NCBI GenBank assembly: GCA_905214265.1
Contig: CAJMLQ010000092.1
Coordinates: forward strand, 1 to 12,117
Length of the DNA: 12,117 nucleotides
Source: an uncultured bacterium
Lineage (GTDB): Bacteria > Bacillota > Clostridia > Oscillospirales > Ruminococcaceae
Direction of reading: 5' to 3'
Part shown: in pieces, positions 1 to 6,923 of the stretch
How positions within the stretch are numbered: the first letter of the stretch is position 1
Layout of the letters: the number at the start of each line of letters is the position of its first letter
The notes under the pieces: model-generated
Database searches by the model: none
Seen by the model: only the letters and a program-made list of their open reading frames with translations
What the model was told of the DNA's origin: nothing
Program-made: the position numbers and the translations under genes

Positions 1-341
1 CCTTCGGCACCAACGACCTGACTCAGATGACCTTCGGCTTCAGCCGTGATGACGCCGGCAAGTTCCTGGGCGCCTACTACGACAAAAAGATCTATGAGTC
101 CGATCCTTTCGCCAAGCTGGACCAGATTGGAGTTGGCAAACTGGTAAAGATGGCTGCTGATCTCGGCAAGCAGACCCGCCCCGACATCAAGTTGGGTATC
201 TGCGGTGAGCATGGCGGCGATCCGTCCACCGTTGAGTTCTGCCATAACATCGGCCTGACCTACGTTTCCTGCTCTCCCTTCCGTGTGCCGATCGCCCGTC
301 TGGCTGCTGCACAGGCCGCGATAAAGAATCCCCGCGCATAA
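1..341 (+). CDS. ppdK: Pyruvate, phosphate dikinase, C-terminal fragment
   Basis: This is the last ~113 residues of PPDK, open at the left edge; the frame begins at base 3. PPDK interconverts pyruvate, ATP and Pi with PEP, AMP and PPi in the cytoplasm, and in fermentative anaerobes often serves glycolysis in the PPi-linked direction. The fragment is the end of the PEP/pyruvate-binding TIM barrel. It opens with FGTNDLTQMTFGFSRDD, the conserved PEP-utilizer C-terminal signature. It carries the CGEHGGDP motif, whose Cys is the catalytic acid/base for pyruvate enolisation in this family. It ends with the usual SPFRVPIARLAAAQAAI tail. It stops at a TAA shortly before a terminator, so it is the last gene of its transcript. 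Related PEP-utilizing enzymes (PEP synthase, enzyme I) share the fold, but this exact tail is typical of PPDK. Confidence 0.96.
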   Translation, partial: FGTNDLTQMTFGFSRDDAGKFLGAYYDKKIYESDPFAKLDQIGVGKLVKMAADLGKQTRPDIKLGICGEHGGDPSTVEFCHNIGLTYVSCSPFRVPIARLAAAQAAIKNPRA

Positions 342-351
342 ATCCACATTT

Positions 352-390
352 AAAAAAGGCGCTGCCGGTGTAATCGGCAGCGCCTTTTTT
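352..390 (+). terminator. Intrinsic terminator after ppdK
   Basis: A perfect 10-bp GC-rich stem (358-367 with 375-384) has a 7-nt loop and is followed by six T. Six A precede the stem, so it could also work in reverse. It starts 10 nt after the PPDK stop and separates ppdK from the next promoter. Confidence 0.95.
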
Positions 391-454
391 GCAGAAAAGT
401 CCTTCAGCGCTTCTTCTATAATATTAAGCCAGCGTTAAGATCGCTCCTTTTCCC

Positions 455-483
455 TTGCTTTTCCAGGACGGACATGTTACAAT
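455..483 (+). promoter_or_regulatory. Sigma-A promoter for the membrane protein / chorismate mutase-GNAT unit
   Basis: The -35 box TTGCTT (455-460) and the -10 box TACAAT (478-483) are separated by exactly 17 bp. TG at 475-476 gives an extended -10. Transcription would start near 490, leaving a ~30-nt leader that contains AAGGAG (501-506) ahead of the ATG at 520. The position between a terminator and the next gene fits. Confidence 0.8.
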
Positions 484-499
484 AAGTATAACTCGTCCG
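469..499. promoter_or_regulatory. Operator-like dyad over the -10 box
   Basis: This 31-bp imperfect inverted repeat is centred on base 484. The outer arms are CGGAC (469-473) and GTCCG (495-499); the inner arms are GTTA (476-479) and TAAC (489-492). In all, 11 of 15 opposed positions are complementary. It covers the -10 box and the predicted start site, where a repressor would block initiation. Because it is only partly transcribed, DNA binding is likelier than an RNA hairpin. No candidate regulator lies beside it. Confidence 0.45.
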
Positions 500-519
500 G
501 AAGGAGCAGCTGATTATCC

Positions 520-1398
520 ATGCGGCAAAAAAAATCTTATAAAAACATAAAACCCGGCGCGGTCGTGCGAGAATACCGTCTGACCATCATCCTGCTGTGG
601 CTCTTGCACATCCTGACCATCCCGCTGGCAGCCTTTTTTATCTGGCGCGGCTTTTCCGGCCAGACTTCGCCCATAAACGGCATATTGACCGCCGCCGCCA
701 TCCTTTTCGCCAACTATCTGATCCGCGTGCTGCGGATTCTGAAGCTGAATCAGCTCAACAGCATCCTCACCGCGGACTGCGACCCTGTAAAGTACGAAAC
801 TGTTTTCCGCGCGATCCGCGATGGCGGGTGGAAAAATCCCAATTATACACTGAATATCGCCCGCGCCCGCTACTATCAGGGAGACTGGCAGGGCGCTGTG
901 GCGGAATTGAAAAAAATGCCTATGCCCAAAGAGAAATCCATCCTGATCCTTCAGTATTATAACCTCCTAGCCAACTGTCTGGAAATGGAAGGAGATTTCT
1001 CCCGTATCATCGAAATCCGCGAAAAGGTAAAAAAGATCATCACCGGTGTTAAGGAGAAGTCCAACATGGCGGCCAACGGCCGGCAGCTGCTGACCATCAT
1101 CGACGGCATCCTCACCTTCCACCGTCAGAATGTCACCCGCGCCCGGGAAATCTATGAGGAACTCTTTGACAATGCCTCCTTTACCCTCAGCCGTCTCACC
1201 TCCCTCTGGAAGCTGGCACAGCTGGATCAGCTGACCGGCGCGGGCCGCAGCGCCATCGACCGCTGCGAGTATATTATCGACGCGGGTGGTACCACCTTCT
1301 ACGTAGCGGAAGCGGAACGCATCCTAGGTCTATGCCGCAAACCGTCTCCCCGCTTGGAAGAGTCCCCTGAGAAGGAGGAAGCTGATGGAGCTGAGTGA
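520..1398 (+). CDS. Membrane-anchored TPR-like protein of unknown function
   Basis: I do not recognise this 292-residue protein. A basic N-terminus (about residues 1-20) precedes two hydrophobic helices at roughly 21-42 and 54-72, linked by a short Gly/Pro-containing turn. The remaining ~215 residues are soluble and predicted helical. Around 110-130 it reads like a TPR helix pair (ARARYYQGDWQGAVAEL), and amphipathic helices follow near 145-170, 186-215 and 225-250. The tail after 275 is acidic and probably disordered. By the positive-inside rule the basic N-terminus and TPR-like domain should both face the cytoplasm, suggesting a membrane-tethered scaffold. No catalytic motif is visible. The ATG at 520 follows AAGGAG at 501-506, 13 nt away, slightly long. 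The gene starts a two-gene unit: its last 14 nt overlap the chorismate mutase-GNAT gene, whose ribosome site AAGGAGG (1372-1378) lies inside this reading frame, implying coupled translation. Confidence 0.85.
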   Translation: MRQKKSYKNIKPGAVVREYRLTIILLWLLHILTIPLAAFFIWRGFSGQTSPINGILTAAAILFANYLIRVLRILKLNQLNSILTADCDPVKYETVFRAIRDGGWKNPNYTLNIARARYYQGDWQGAVAELKKMPMPKEKSILILQYYNLLANCLEMEGDFSRIIEIREKVKKIITGVKEKSNMAANGRQLLTIIDGILTFHRQNVTRAREIYEELFDNASFTLSRLTSLWKLAQLDQLTGAGRSAIDRCEYIIDAGGTTFYVAEAERILGLCRKPSPRLEESPEKEEADGAE

Positions 1399-2173
1399 AA
1401 TCCGCCGGGAGATCGACCAGATCAACCGGGAAATGCAGGAGCTTTTTGAACGCCGAATGGAGCTGTGCGGCCAAGTTGCCGCATATAAGGGTGCCCATGG
1501 AATGGAGATTTTTGTTCCATCCCGGGAAGAGCAGATTCTGGAGGCCGTCCGGCAGCGCGCCGTCCCGTCCCTGTCGGAGTATGACGTTTCCTTTTTCCGT
1601 ACCCTGCTCACCCTCAGCCGGGAATACCAGGGAGCTATTCTGGGAATCGACCCGGCAAACCCCTCTGCCATTCCTGAGCGTTTTGAGACCGAACGCCTTC
1701 TCCTCCGTCCTCTGCGGCAGGAGGATCTCCCACCGGTCTTTTCGTTGACTTCCGATCCGGAGGTCGCACAGTACATGCGTTTTGACGCCCACACCGACCC
1801 CAGCCAGACTCTGGATCTCATCGATGAGCTCAACGGTGAGGGAAATCGCGCCTATCTGGTAATGACCCGCCGCGCCGAATGCTTCGCGGGTGTTTTTGCA
1901 ATGCGGAAGGTTGAGGAAAGCCCGGATACCGCCGAGCTTACTGTTTTCTTGGCAAAACAGTATTGGCATCAGGGCTTTTGCAGCGAGCTTCTGCACTTTG
2001 CCCGGGAAAAGGCCCCCTCCATGGGCTTTTCCAAACTCTGCGCATGGGTCGCCGACGGAAACACAGCCTCTCAAAAGGCGCTGGAAAAGGCGGGCTTCAC
2101 AGTGGAGCAGCGCCTCACCATCCGCGGCTGGAACGGGGGCCTGACCGTCTATCAGCTTTCTTTGGAGGATTAG
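1385..2173 (+). CDS. Fused chorismate mutase (AroQ class) and GNAT acetyltransferase
   Basis: This 262-residue protein has two domains. Residues ~1-87 are an all-helical AroQ-type chorismate mutase, an enzyme class that converts chorismate to prephenate. Aligned by eye with E. coli chorismate mutase, R7, R24, K35, R47, E48 and Q82 match active-site R11, R28, K39, R51, E52 and Q88. The position of D48 is V44. Residues ~98-262 are a GNAT domain of the RimJ/RimL type. It has the usual opening (ETERLLLRPLRQEDL), an acetyl-CoA loop near 192-201 (QYWHQGFCSE, with Cys where Gly/Ala is usual) and the N226..S229..ALEKAGF ending typical of this group. The acceptor substrate cannot be told. The ATG at 1385 lies 6 nt after a perfect AAGGAGG and overlaps the upstream gene by 14 nt. 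No other aromatic amino-acid gene is nearby, so a specialised rather than housekeeping role is possible. Confidence 0.9.
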   Translation: MELSEIRREIDQINREMQELFERRMELCGQVAAYKGAHGMEIFVPSREEQILEAVRQRAVPSLSEYDVSFFRTLLTLSREYQGAILGIDPANPSAIPERFETERLLLRPLRQEDLPPVFSLTSDPEVAQYMRFDAHTDPSQTLDLIDELNGEGNRAYLVMTRRAECFAGVFAMRKVEESPDTAELTVFLAKQYWHQGFCSELLHFAREKAPSMGFSKLCAWVADGNTASQKALEKAGFTVEQRLTIRGWNGGLTVYQLSLED

Positions 2174-2186
2174 TCCCTCCTTCGAT

Positions 2187-2238
2187 AAACAGCGGGGGCA
2201 GAGAAACGTCCATGCGTTTCTCTGCCCCCGCTGTTTTC
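2187..2238. terminator. Bidirectional terminator between convergent genes
   Basis: A perfect 22-bp stem (2187-2208 with 2215-2236) has a 6-nt loop. Its core is a five-G/five-C block flanked by AGAAACG/CGTTTCT. It begins 13 nt after the GNAT-fusion stop and lies 17 nt beyond the PHP gene stop on the other strand. The T tract is short (GTTTTC on the plus strand), but stem strength compensates. It probably ends both transcripts. Confidence 0.85.
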
Positions 2239-2253
2239 TGCCCGATCCGGTGA

Positions 2254-2916
2254 CTATTTCCGGATCAGCAGCGGATCATTACGAAGGACCTTCAGCAGAT
2301 CCTCCTGACTCCGGATCGGCTCTCTGGTCAGGATACCGCCCATGGCGCACCCGTCCGTATGGTGGAAATCCGATCCGCTGACCTGCATCAGCCCATGCTT
2401 TTTCGCCCACGCCATGGCGATGTCATTTCGGGATTTATGGTAGGGATGTCCATTATACGTTTCAATCCCATCCAGAAGCTGTGGATTGACCACGCACATC
2501 CCATCGCGGAAAGGATGTGCCTGATAAAGCAGCAGCCCGTTTTCTCTGGAAAAATCAGAAAATGTTTCGATATCCATATCCGGCAATTCCGGATGAGCCC
2601 TCAAAAGTTCTTCCGTAACGCCATAAACGAGATAATCGTTCCAATTTTCATCAAACCGAATCTCCATCCCCAGCAGCACGGTCAGCCGCGTCCCAGCGGC
2701 ATCCCGGAACCGCCTCCATCCGCTGAGATAAAAGTCCACGATATCATCCCAAGAGTTTTTCCCCAACATTTCTTCAAAGGTGTAATGGTTAAAATGATTG
2801 GTGATGACCACCCCGGAATAACCAGCCTCAATATAGAGCTGTGCGCCCTCTTCCGGCGAAACTTCCGCGCATTTGCTGACGCCCTTGGTGTGACAGTGCA
2901 GATCATATTGGTACAA
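2254..2916 (-). CDS. PHP-domain metal-dependent phosphoesterase
   Basis: This 220-residue cytoplasmic protein belongs to the PHP (polymerase and histidinol phosphatase) superfamily, which hydrolyses phosphoesters with two or three bound metals. The metal-ligand motifs appear in order: DLHCHT (H7, H9), TNHF (H41), GMEIRF (E85), QAHPFR (H134) and GSDFHH (D183, H185). E152 in the IETYNGH segment may also contribute. The full motif set suggests an active enzyme. The substrate is unknown; relatives include histidinol phosphatase and nucleoside 3',5'-bisphosphate or oligonucleotide phosphatases, and this one is too short and too different to name. The start is TTG at 2916, because motif I begins five residues in and the only nearby ATG (2906) is in another frame. 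AAAGGAG at 2934-2928 lies 11 nt upstream. It is a single gene with its own promoter, convergent with the chorismate mutase-GNAT gene. Confidence 0.93.
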   Translation of the reverse strand: MYQYDLHCHTKGVSKCAEVSPEEGAQLYIEAGYSGVVITNHFNHYTFEEMLGKNSWDDIVDFYLSGWRRFRDAAGTRLTVLLGMEIRFDENWNDYLVYGVTEELLRAHPELPDMDIETFSDFSRENGLLLYQAHPFRDGMCVVNPQLLDGIETYNGHPYHKSRNDIAMAWAKKHGLMQVSGSDFHHTDGCAMGGILTREPIRSQEDLLKVLRNDPLLIRK

Positions 2917-2944
2917 AATGCCTCACGCTCCTTTTTCGTATCTT

Positions 2945-2973
2945 ATTGTAGCCGAATTTTCACAAAAAGGCAA
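2945..2973 (-). promoter_or_regulatory. Promoter of the PHP phosphoesterase gene
   Basis: On the minus strand, TTGCCT (2973-2968) and TACAAT (2950-2945) are spaced 17 bp apart, giving a leader of about 20 nt before the TTG start. It lies between the ATPase operon terminator and the PHP gene, so the gene can be expressed independently. Confidence 0.7.
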
Positions 2974-2996
2974 GCCTTTCCTCAAGGTTCCGCAGC

Positions 2997-3033
2997 AAAA
3001 AGCACGCACGGCAGATGCTGTGCGTGCTTTTTT
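2997..3033 (-). terminator. Intrinsic terminator of the V-type ATPase operon
   Basis: A 9-bp stem (3001-3009 with 3020-3028) has a 10-nt loop. A run of U follows in the minus-strand transcript (A at 2997-3001 on the plus strand), and a complementary U/A run sits on the other side. The hairpin begins only a few bases after the atpD stop codon at 3035, so it closes the operon tightly. Confidence 0.92.
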
Positions 3034-3034
3034 A

Positions 3035-3691
3035 TCAGGCTCCCGCCTGTGCGGCGTTCTCTGCTTCCTTTAGCATCATGTCCTTGACTTTCATCAGCCG
3101 GGTGACACTGCTGCGCTCGTTGTCCTCCAGCTTCATGGTGATGTAGCGGATGTTCCGCTTGGTCTCGGGGATCATCACGTGCTCCAGCGCGTTGACCCGC
3201 CGGCGGGTCTTTTCAATTTCGTCGGCCAGCATGGCGCAGGTCTTTTCCACCTGGGCCAGCTCAATAAGCTTGGGCATCAGTCCGGCCAGATCCAGCACCG
3301 CGCCGTCCAGCTCCGCCGAAGTAAACGCAAAGCTATAGGGCAGCTCCTGGATCTCCCCGCCGCCCTCCCCCGAAAAGGTGGGAACGCTGACGCCCATGAT
3401 GTTCCGGCTTCCCACTGAAAGGGCGACGCTCCCGCCAACCTCAGACAGCAGCGCCTCGCCGATGTCCTCCCCGCCCATTCGGGCGGCCGCTATGGCGACA
3501 CGCCGCATATCAGCGGACAGTGCCTCCTCCACCTCCCGACGAAGCTCCCGGTTGCGGCGGATGTAAAGCATAAACTGACGCACCATTTCATCCCGCTTGT
3601 CTTTGAGGAGCTTGTGCCCCTTGACCGCGGTTTTCAGGCGCTTTTTCTGTCGGGAAAGCTCCATCCGCGTCGGATTGACTCGAGTTGCCAT
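3035..3691 (-). CDS. atpD: V/A-type ATPase subunit D (central rotor shaft)
   Basis: Subunit D is the long coiled-coil axle that turns inside the A3B3 head and links it, with F and C, to the membrane ring. The 218 residues match the family length and pattern. The N-terminal helix opens with the hallmark VNPTRMELSRQKKRLKTAVKGHKLLKDK, given here in two pieces: VNPTRMELSRQKKRL, then KTAVKGHKLLKDK (about residues 5-32). A variable middle region, rich in Gly and beta-type residues, spans roughly 75-125. The C-terminal helix contains RRRVNALEHVMIPETKRNI (about 167-186), another D signature. The ATG at 3691 is 6 nt after the atpB stop. Its ribosome site AAGGAG (3706-3701) is encoded by the last codons of atpB, so the two are probably translationally coupled. 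It is the last gene of the operon. Confidence 0.97.
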   Translation of the reverse strand: MATRVNPTRMELSRQKKRLKTAVKGHKLLKDKRDEMVRQFMLYIRRNRELRREVEEALSADMRRVAIAAARMGGEDIGEALLSEVGGSVALSVGSRNIMGVSVPTFSGEGGGEIQELPYSFAFTSAELDGAVLDLAGLMPKLIELAQVEKTCAMLADEIEKTRRRVNALEHVMIPETKRNIRYITMKLEDNERSSVTRLMKVKDMMLKEAENAAQAGA

Positions 3692-3697
3692 GGGCGC

Positions 3698-5077
3698 TTA
3701 CTCCTTTTCCGTAGGGTAATATTTATCCAGATACTCGTCTTTGATCCGCTTAAGCTCACTGCGGGGCAGAATCCCCAGCAGCCGCCAGCCGATATCCAGC
3801 GTTTCCTCAATGCTGCGATCTGTATTGTAGCCCTGAGAAACGTATTCCTTCTCAAAAGCGTCGGCGAATTTAGCGTAGAGCTTGTCGATATCCGACAGCG
3901 CCGCGTCTCCCAGGATAACGGCCAGGTCCTTTGCCTCTTTGCCTCGGGCATAGGCGGAAAAGAGCTGATTCATCACGCCGGAGTGATCCTCACGGGTCTT
4001 GCCTGCACCGATGCCCTTATCCTTCAGACGGGACAGAGAGGGCAGCACGTCGATGGGCGGCACAACGCCCTTCAGGTGCAGTTCCCGGGAAAGGATGATC
4101 TGCCCCTCGGTGATGTAGCCCGTCAGGTCGGGGATGGGGTGGGTCTTGTCGTCCTCGGGCATGGTCAGGATCGGGATCTGGGTGATGGAGCCCGCCTTGC
4201 CCCGAATCCGCCCGGCACGCTCATAGAGGGAGGCTAGGTCGGTATAGAGGTAGCCGGGATATCCCCGCCGTCCGGGGACTTCCTTCCGGGCCGCGGAAAC
4301 CTCTCGCAGCGCCTCGGCGTAGTTGGTGATGTCGGTGAGGATGACCAGGACGTGCATCCCCAGCTCATACGCCAGATACTCGGCGCAGGTGATGGCCATA
4401 CGCGGGGTGGAAATGCGTTCAACGGCCGGGTCGTTGGCCAGGTTCATGAACAGCACGGCGCGGTCGATGGCGCCGGTGCGGCGGAAGTCCTTGATGAAGA
4501 AATCCGCTTCCTCGAAGGTGATACCGATGGCCGCGAACACCACGGCGAACTTCTCGCCGGAGCCGCGGACCTTGGCCTGACGGGCGATCTGCGCCGCCAG
4601 CTGGGCGTGGGGCAGGCCGGAGCCGGAGAATACCGGCAGTTTCTGCCCGCGGACAAGGGTGTTCAGGCCGTCGATGGCCGAGATGCCCGTTTCGATGAAC
4701 TCCGCCGGGTAGTCCCGGGCAGCCGGGTTCATGGGCGAGCCGTTGATGTTTAAGGACTGCTCCGGGATGATGGGGGTACCGCCGTCGATGGGGTTGCCCA
4801 TGCCGTCAAAGACCCGTCCCAGCATATCGGGGCTGACCTTCAGCTCGATGCCGTGGCCCAGAAACCGAGCCTTGGAGTCAGCGATACGCAGGCCCTGGGC
4901 GCTTTCAAAAAGCTGTACCATGGCCTTGTCACCGTTGACTTCCAGCACCTTTCCGATGCGGATCTCGCCGTCCGCTTGTTCGATCTCTACCAGCTCGTCG
5001 TATTTGACGCCCTCGACGCCGTCCACCAGCATCAGGGGACCAACGACTTCGCGAATGGTCTTATATTCCTTACGCAT
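3698..5077 (-). CDS. atpB: V/A-type ATPase subunit B (non-catalytic head subunit)
   Basis: Three B subunits alternate with three A subunits in the cytoplasmic head and complete the nucleotide sites at the interfaces. The 459 residues are full length: beta-barrel about 1-75, nucleotide-binding-like domain about 76-370, helical C-terminus after that. The expected P-loop is replaced by SGSGLPHAQLAAQIA (151-165), the diagnostic change that makes B non-catalytic. R350 in LPSLSRLKDKGIG matches the arginine finger that reaches into the A-subunit site; E. hirae NtpB uses the same residue number. Other B landmarks are VLVILTDITNYAEALREVSA and VPGRRGYPGYLYTDLASLYERAG, read here across residues ~243-289. 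The ATG at 5077 overlaps the end of atpA by 8 nt, and GGAGGAGG for it lies within the last atpA codons. Confidence 0.98.
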   Translation of the reverse strand: MRKEYKTIREVVGPLMLVDGVEGVKYDELVEIEQADGEIRIGKVLEVNGDKAMVQLFESAQGLRIADSKARFLGHGIELKVSPDMLGRVFDGMGNPIDGGTPIIPEQSLNINGSPMNPAARDYPAEFIETGISAIDGLNTLVRGQKLPVFSGSGLPHAQLAAQIARQAKVRGSGEKFAVVFAAIGITFEEADFFIKDFRRTGAIDRAVLFMNLANDPAVERISTPRMAITCAEYLAYELGMHVLVILTDITNYAEALREVSAARKEVPGRRGYPGYLYTDLASLYERAGRIRGKAGSITQIPILTMPEDDKTHPIPDLTGYITEGQIILSRELHLKGVVPPIDVLPSLSRLKDKGIGAGKTREDHSGVMNQLFSAYARGKEAKDLAVILGDAALSDIDKLYAKFADAFEKEYVSQGYNTDRSIEETLDIGWRLLGILPRSELKRIKDEYLDKYYPTEKE

Positions 5078-6872
5078 GGTCGCTTTCCTCCTCCATCAAC
5101 GCGGCAAACTCGTCTTCCAGCTCTTTGGATATCGCAGCAAACCGGGTGTCCCACTCGTCCTCATGAATCCGCTTCATCCGGCCGATCTGCTCCAGCACCG
5201 GCATCTTCATCACAGCCTCAAAGGGGACCTCGGCGGCCACCGCTGCTTCGCTCTTGTGGTACCATTCCAATATCAGGTGCAGCATCCCGTACTGCTTCTC
5301 CGGGGAGGTGTAGGTGTCAACCTCGTCGAAGGCAATCTGGTGCAGGTAGTCTTCCCGGATGGACCGGGCCGCCTCCAAGGTCATCCGGTCCTTGACCGCC
5401 AACGCATCCACACCGACCAGACGGACGACTTCCTGCAGCTCCGCCTCTTCCTGAAGGATCCGCCGGGTCTCCGCTACCTGCGCCGACCAGGTCGCCGCCA
5501 CGTTCTGATCGAAATATTCCGACATGGTATCGCTGTATAGCGAGTAACTGGTCAGCCAGTCAATGGCCGGGAAGTGCCGCTTGTACGCCAGATCCGCCGA
5601 CAGGCCCCAGAACACCTTGACAATGCGCAGGGTCGCCTGAGAGACCGGCTCCGAGGTATCGCCGCCGGGAGGGGAAACCGCCCCGATGGCCGAAACCGCA
5701 CCGTACCGCTCCTCGGAACCGATGCACCGGACAAACCCGGCCCGTTCGTAAAATTCCGCCAGCCGGGAGCCTAAGTACGCCGGGTAGCCCTCTTCACCGG
5801 GCATCTCTTCCAGACGCCCGGACATCTCGCGGAGTGCCTCCGCCCAGCGGGAGGTGGAGTCGGCCATGATGGCGACTTTATAGCCCATATCGCGGAAGTA
5901 CTCCGCAATGGTAATACCGGTGTAAATGGACGCCTCCCGGGCCGCAACGGGCATATCCGAGGTGTTGGCGATCAGCACCGTCCGCTTCATCAGCGACAGT
6001 CCGGTGCGGGGGTCGTGGAGTTCCGGGAACTCCAGCAGAACGTCGGTCATCTCGTTGCCGCGCTCGCCGCAGCCGACGTAGACGATGATATCCGCGTCCG
6101 CCCATTTGGCCAGCTGGTGCTGCACCACCGTCTTGCCAGAGCCGAAAGGCCCGGGGATGGCCGCGATGCCGCCCTTGGCGATGGGGAACAGCGTATCGAT
6201 GACCCGCTGCCCGGTAACCATGGGCTCGCCGGGGGCGATCTTTTCCGCCGTGGGACGCCGCCGCCGGACCGGCCAGCGTTGGAGCATCGGAAGCTCAACG
6301 ACGCTGCCGTCGTCCTTCCGAATCCGGGCGATGGGCTCCACAATGGTGGCCTCGCCCTCGTAGATCCACTCCACGGTGCCGGAAACTTTCGGAGGCATCA
6401 TGATTTTCTGCTGCACCGCCGGAGTCTCCTGAACGGTACCCAGCACGTCGCCCCCGATGAGCCGGTCGCCCACCTTCGCAACGGGAACAAAGTCCCACTT
6501 CTTCTTACGGTCCAGCTTCGGCACCTCAATGCCGCGGGTAATACGGTCGCCGGCCTCCTCGTAAATTACGTTGAGGGGGCGCTGGATGCCGTCAAAAATG
6601 CTTTCGATAAGTCCGGGGGCCAGCTCCACGGAAAGCGGTTCGCCGGTGCTGTAAACCGGTTCTCCCGGCCCCAGCCCGGCGGTCTCCTCGTAGACCTGGA
6701 TGGACGCCCGGTCCCCCCGGAGTTCAATGACCTCGCCGATCAGGCGCTTGTCGCTGACGCGAACCACGTCGAACATCTCCACGTCCGACATACCGGTGGC
6801 CACGATCAGCGGCCCGGCCACCTTCAGGATGGTCCCGCAGCGGACTTCGCCGGTTGTATTGGGATTTCCCAT
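5070..6872 (-). CDS. atpA: V/A-type ATPase subunit A (catalytic)
   Basis: Subunit A hydrolyses (or makes) ATP in the peripheral V1/A1 head. From the ATG at 6872 it is 600 residues, the usual length. It has the beta-barrel from about 14 with GTILKVAGPLIVATGM, then the long non-homologous insertion that separates A from F-type beta subunits (about 110-195). The P-loop GPFGSGKT follows at 241-248 with catalytic K247 and T248. VYVGCGERGNEMTDVL holds the general-base Glu, and ADSTSRWAEALREMS and EEMPGEEGYPAYLGSRLAEF come next. A helical C-terminal domain completes it. All catalytic residues are present. The start is uncertain. A TTG at 6896, eight codons upstream, is 9 nt from AGGAGG (6911-6906). 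The ATG has that site at normal distance only if the hairpin at 6882-6907 folds. I chose the ATG because it matches the family N-terminus slightly better; the odds are near even. Confidence 0.97.
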   Translation of the reverse strand: MGNPNTTGEVRCGTILKVAGPLIVATGMSDVEMFDVVRVSDKRLIGEVIELRGDRASIQVYEETAGLGPGEPVYSTGEPLSVELAPGLIESIFDGIQRPLNVIYEEAGDRITRGIEVPKLDRKKKWDFVPVAKVGDRLIGGDVLGTVQETPAVQQKIMMPPKVSGTVEWIYEGEATIVEPIARIRKDDGSVVELPMLQRWPVRRRRPTAEKIAPGEPMVTGQRVIDTLFPIAKGGIAAIPGPFGSGKTVVQHQLAKWADADIIVYVGCGERGNEMTDVLLEFPELHDPRTGLSLMKRTVLIANTSDMPVAAREASIYTGITIAEYFRDMGYKVAIMADSTSRWAEALREMSGRLEEMPGEEGYPAYLGSRLAEFYERAGFVRCIGSEERYGAVSAIGAVSPPGGDTSEPVSQATLRIVKVFWGLSADLAYKRHFPAIDWLTSYSLYSDTMSEYFDQNVAATWSAQVAETRRILQEEAELQEVVRLVGVDALAVKDRMTLEAARSIREDYLHQIAFDEVDTYTSPEKQYGMLHLILEWYHKSEAAVAAEVPFEAVMKMPVLEQIGRMKRIHEDEWDTRFAAISKELEDEFAALMEEESDHA

Positions 6873-6881
6873 ACCCTTATC

Positions 6882-6907
6882 GGTTCCCTCCCGCAAAGGC
6901 GGGAACC
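6882..6907 (-). promoter_or_regulatory. Hairpin between Shine-Dalgarno and ATG of atpA
   Basis: In the minus-strand RNA, GGTT (6907-6904) and CCCGC (6903-6899) pair with GCGGG (6894-6890) and AACC (6885-6882). The loop has 4 nt and one side a 4-nt bulge; GGTTCCC/GGGAACC is an alternative register. The stem lies just past AAGGAGG (6915-6909). The alternative TTG start falls in the loop, while the ATG at 6872 comes to about 10 nt from the SD once the stem is removed. It may therefore choose the start or tune subunit A synthesis. Confidence 0.5.
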
Positions 6908-6923
6908 TCCTCCTTCTCTCAAG

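Noticed and set aside
417..422. TATAAT hexamer as an alternative -10 upstream of the membrane protein gene
   Set aside because: No acceptable -35 box lies 16-18 bp before it, while the 455-483 promoter fits in both boxes and spacing.
1274..2074. 266-codon minus-strand frame across the membrane protein / CM-GNAT junction
   Set aside because: The plus strand has two well-supported genes here with RBS and conserved motifs; the antisense product shows none.
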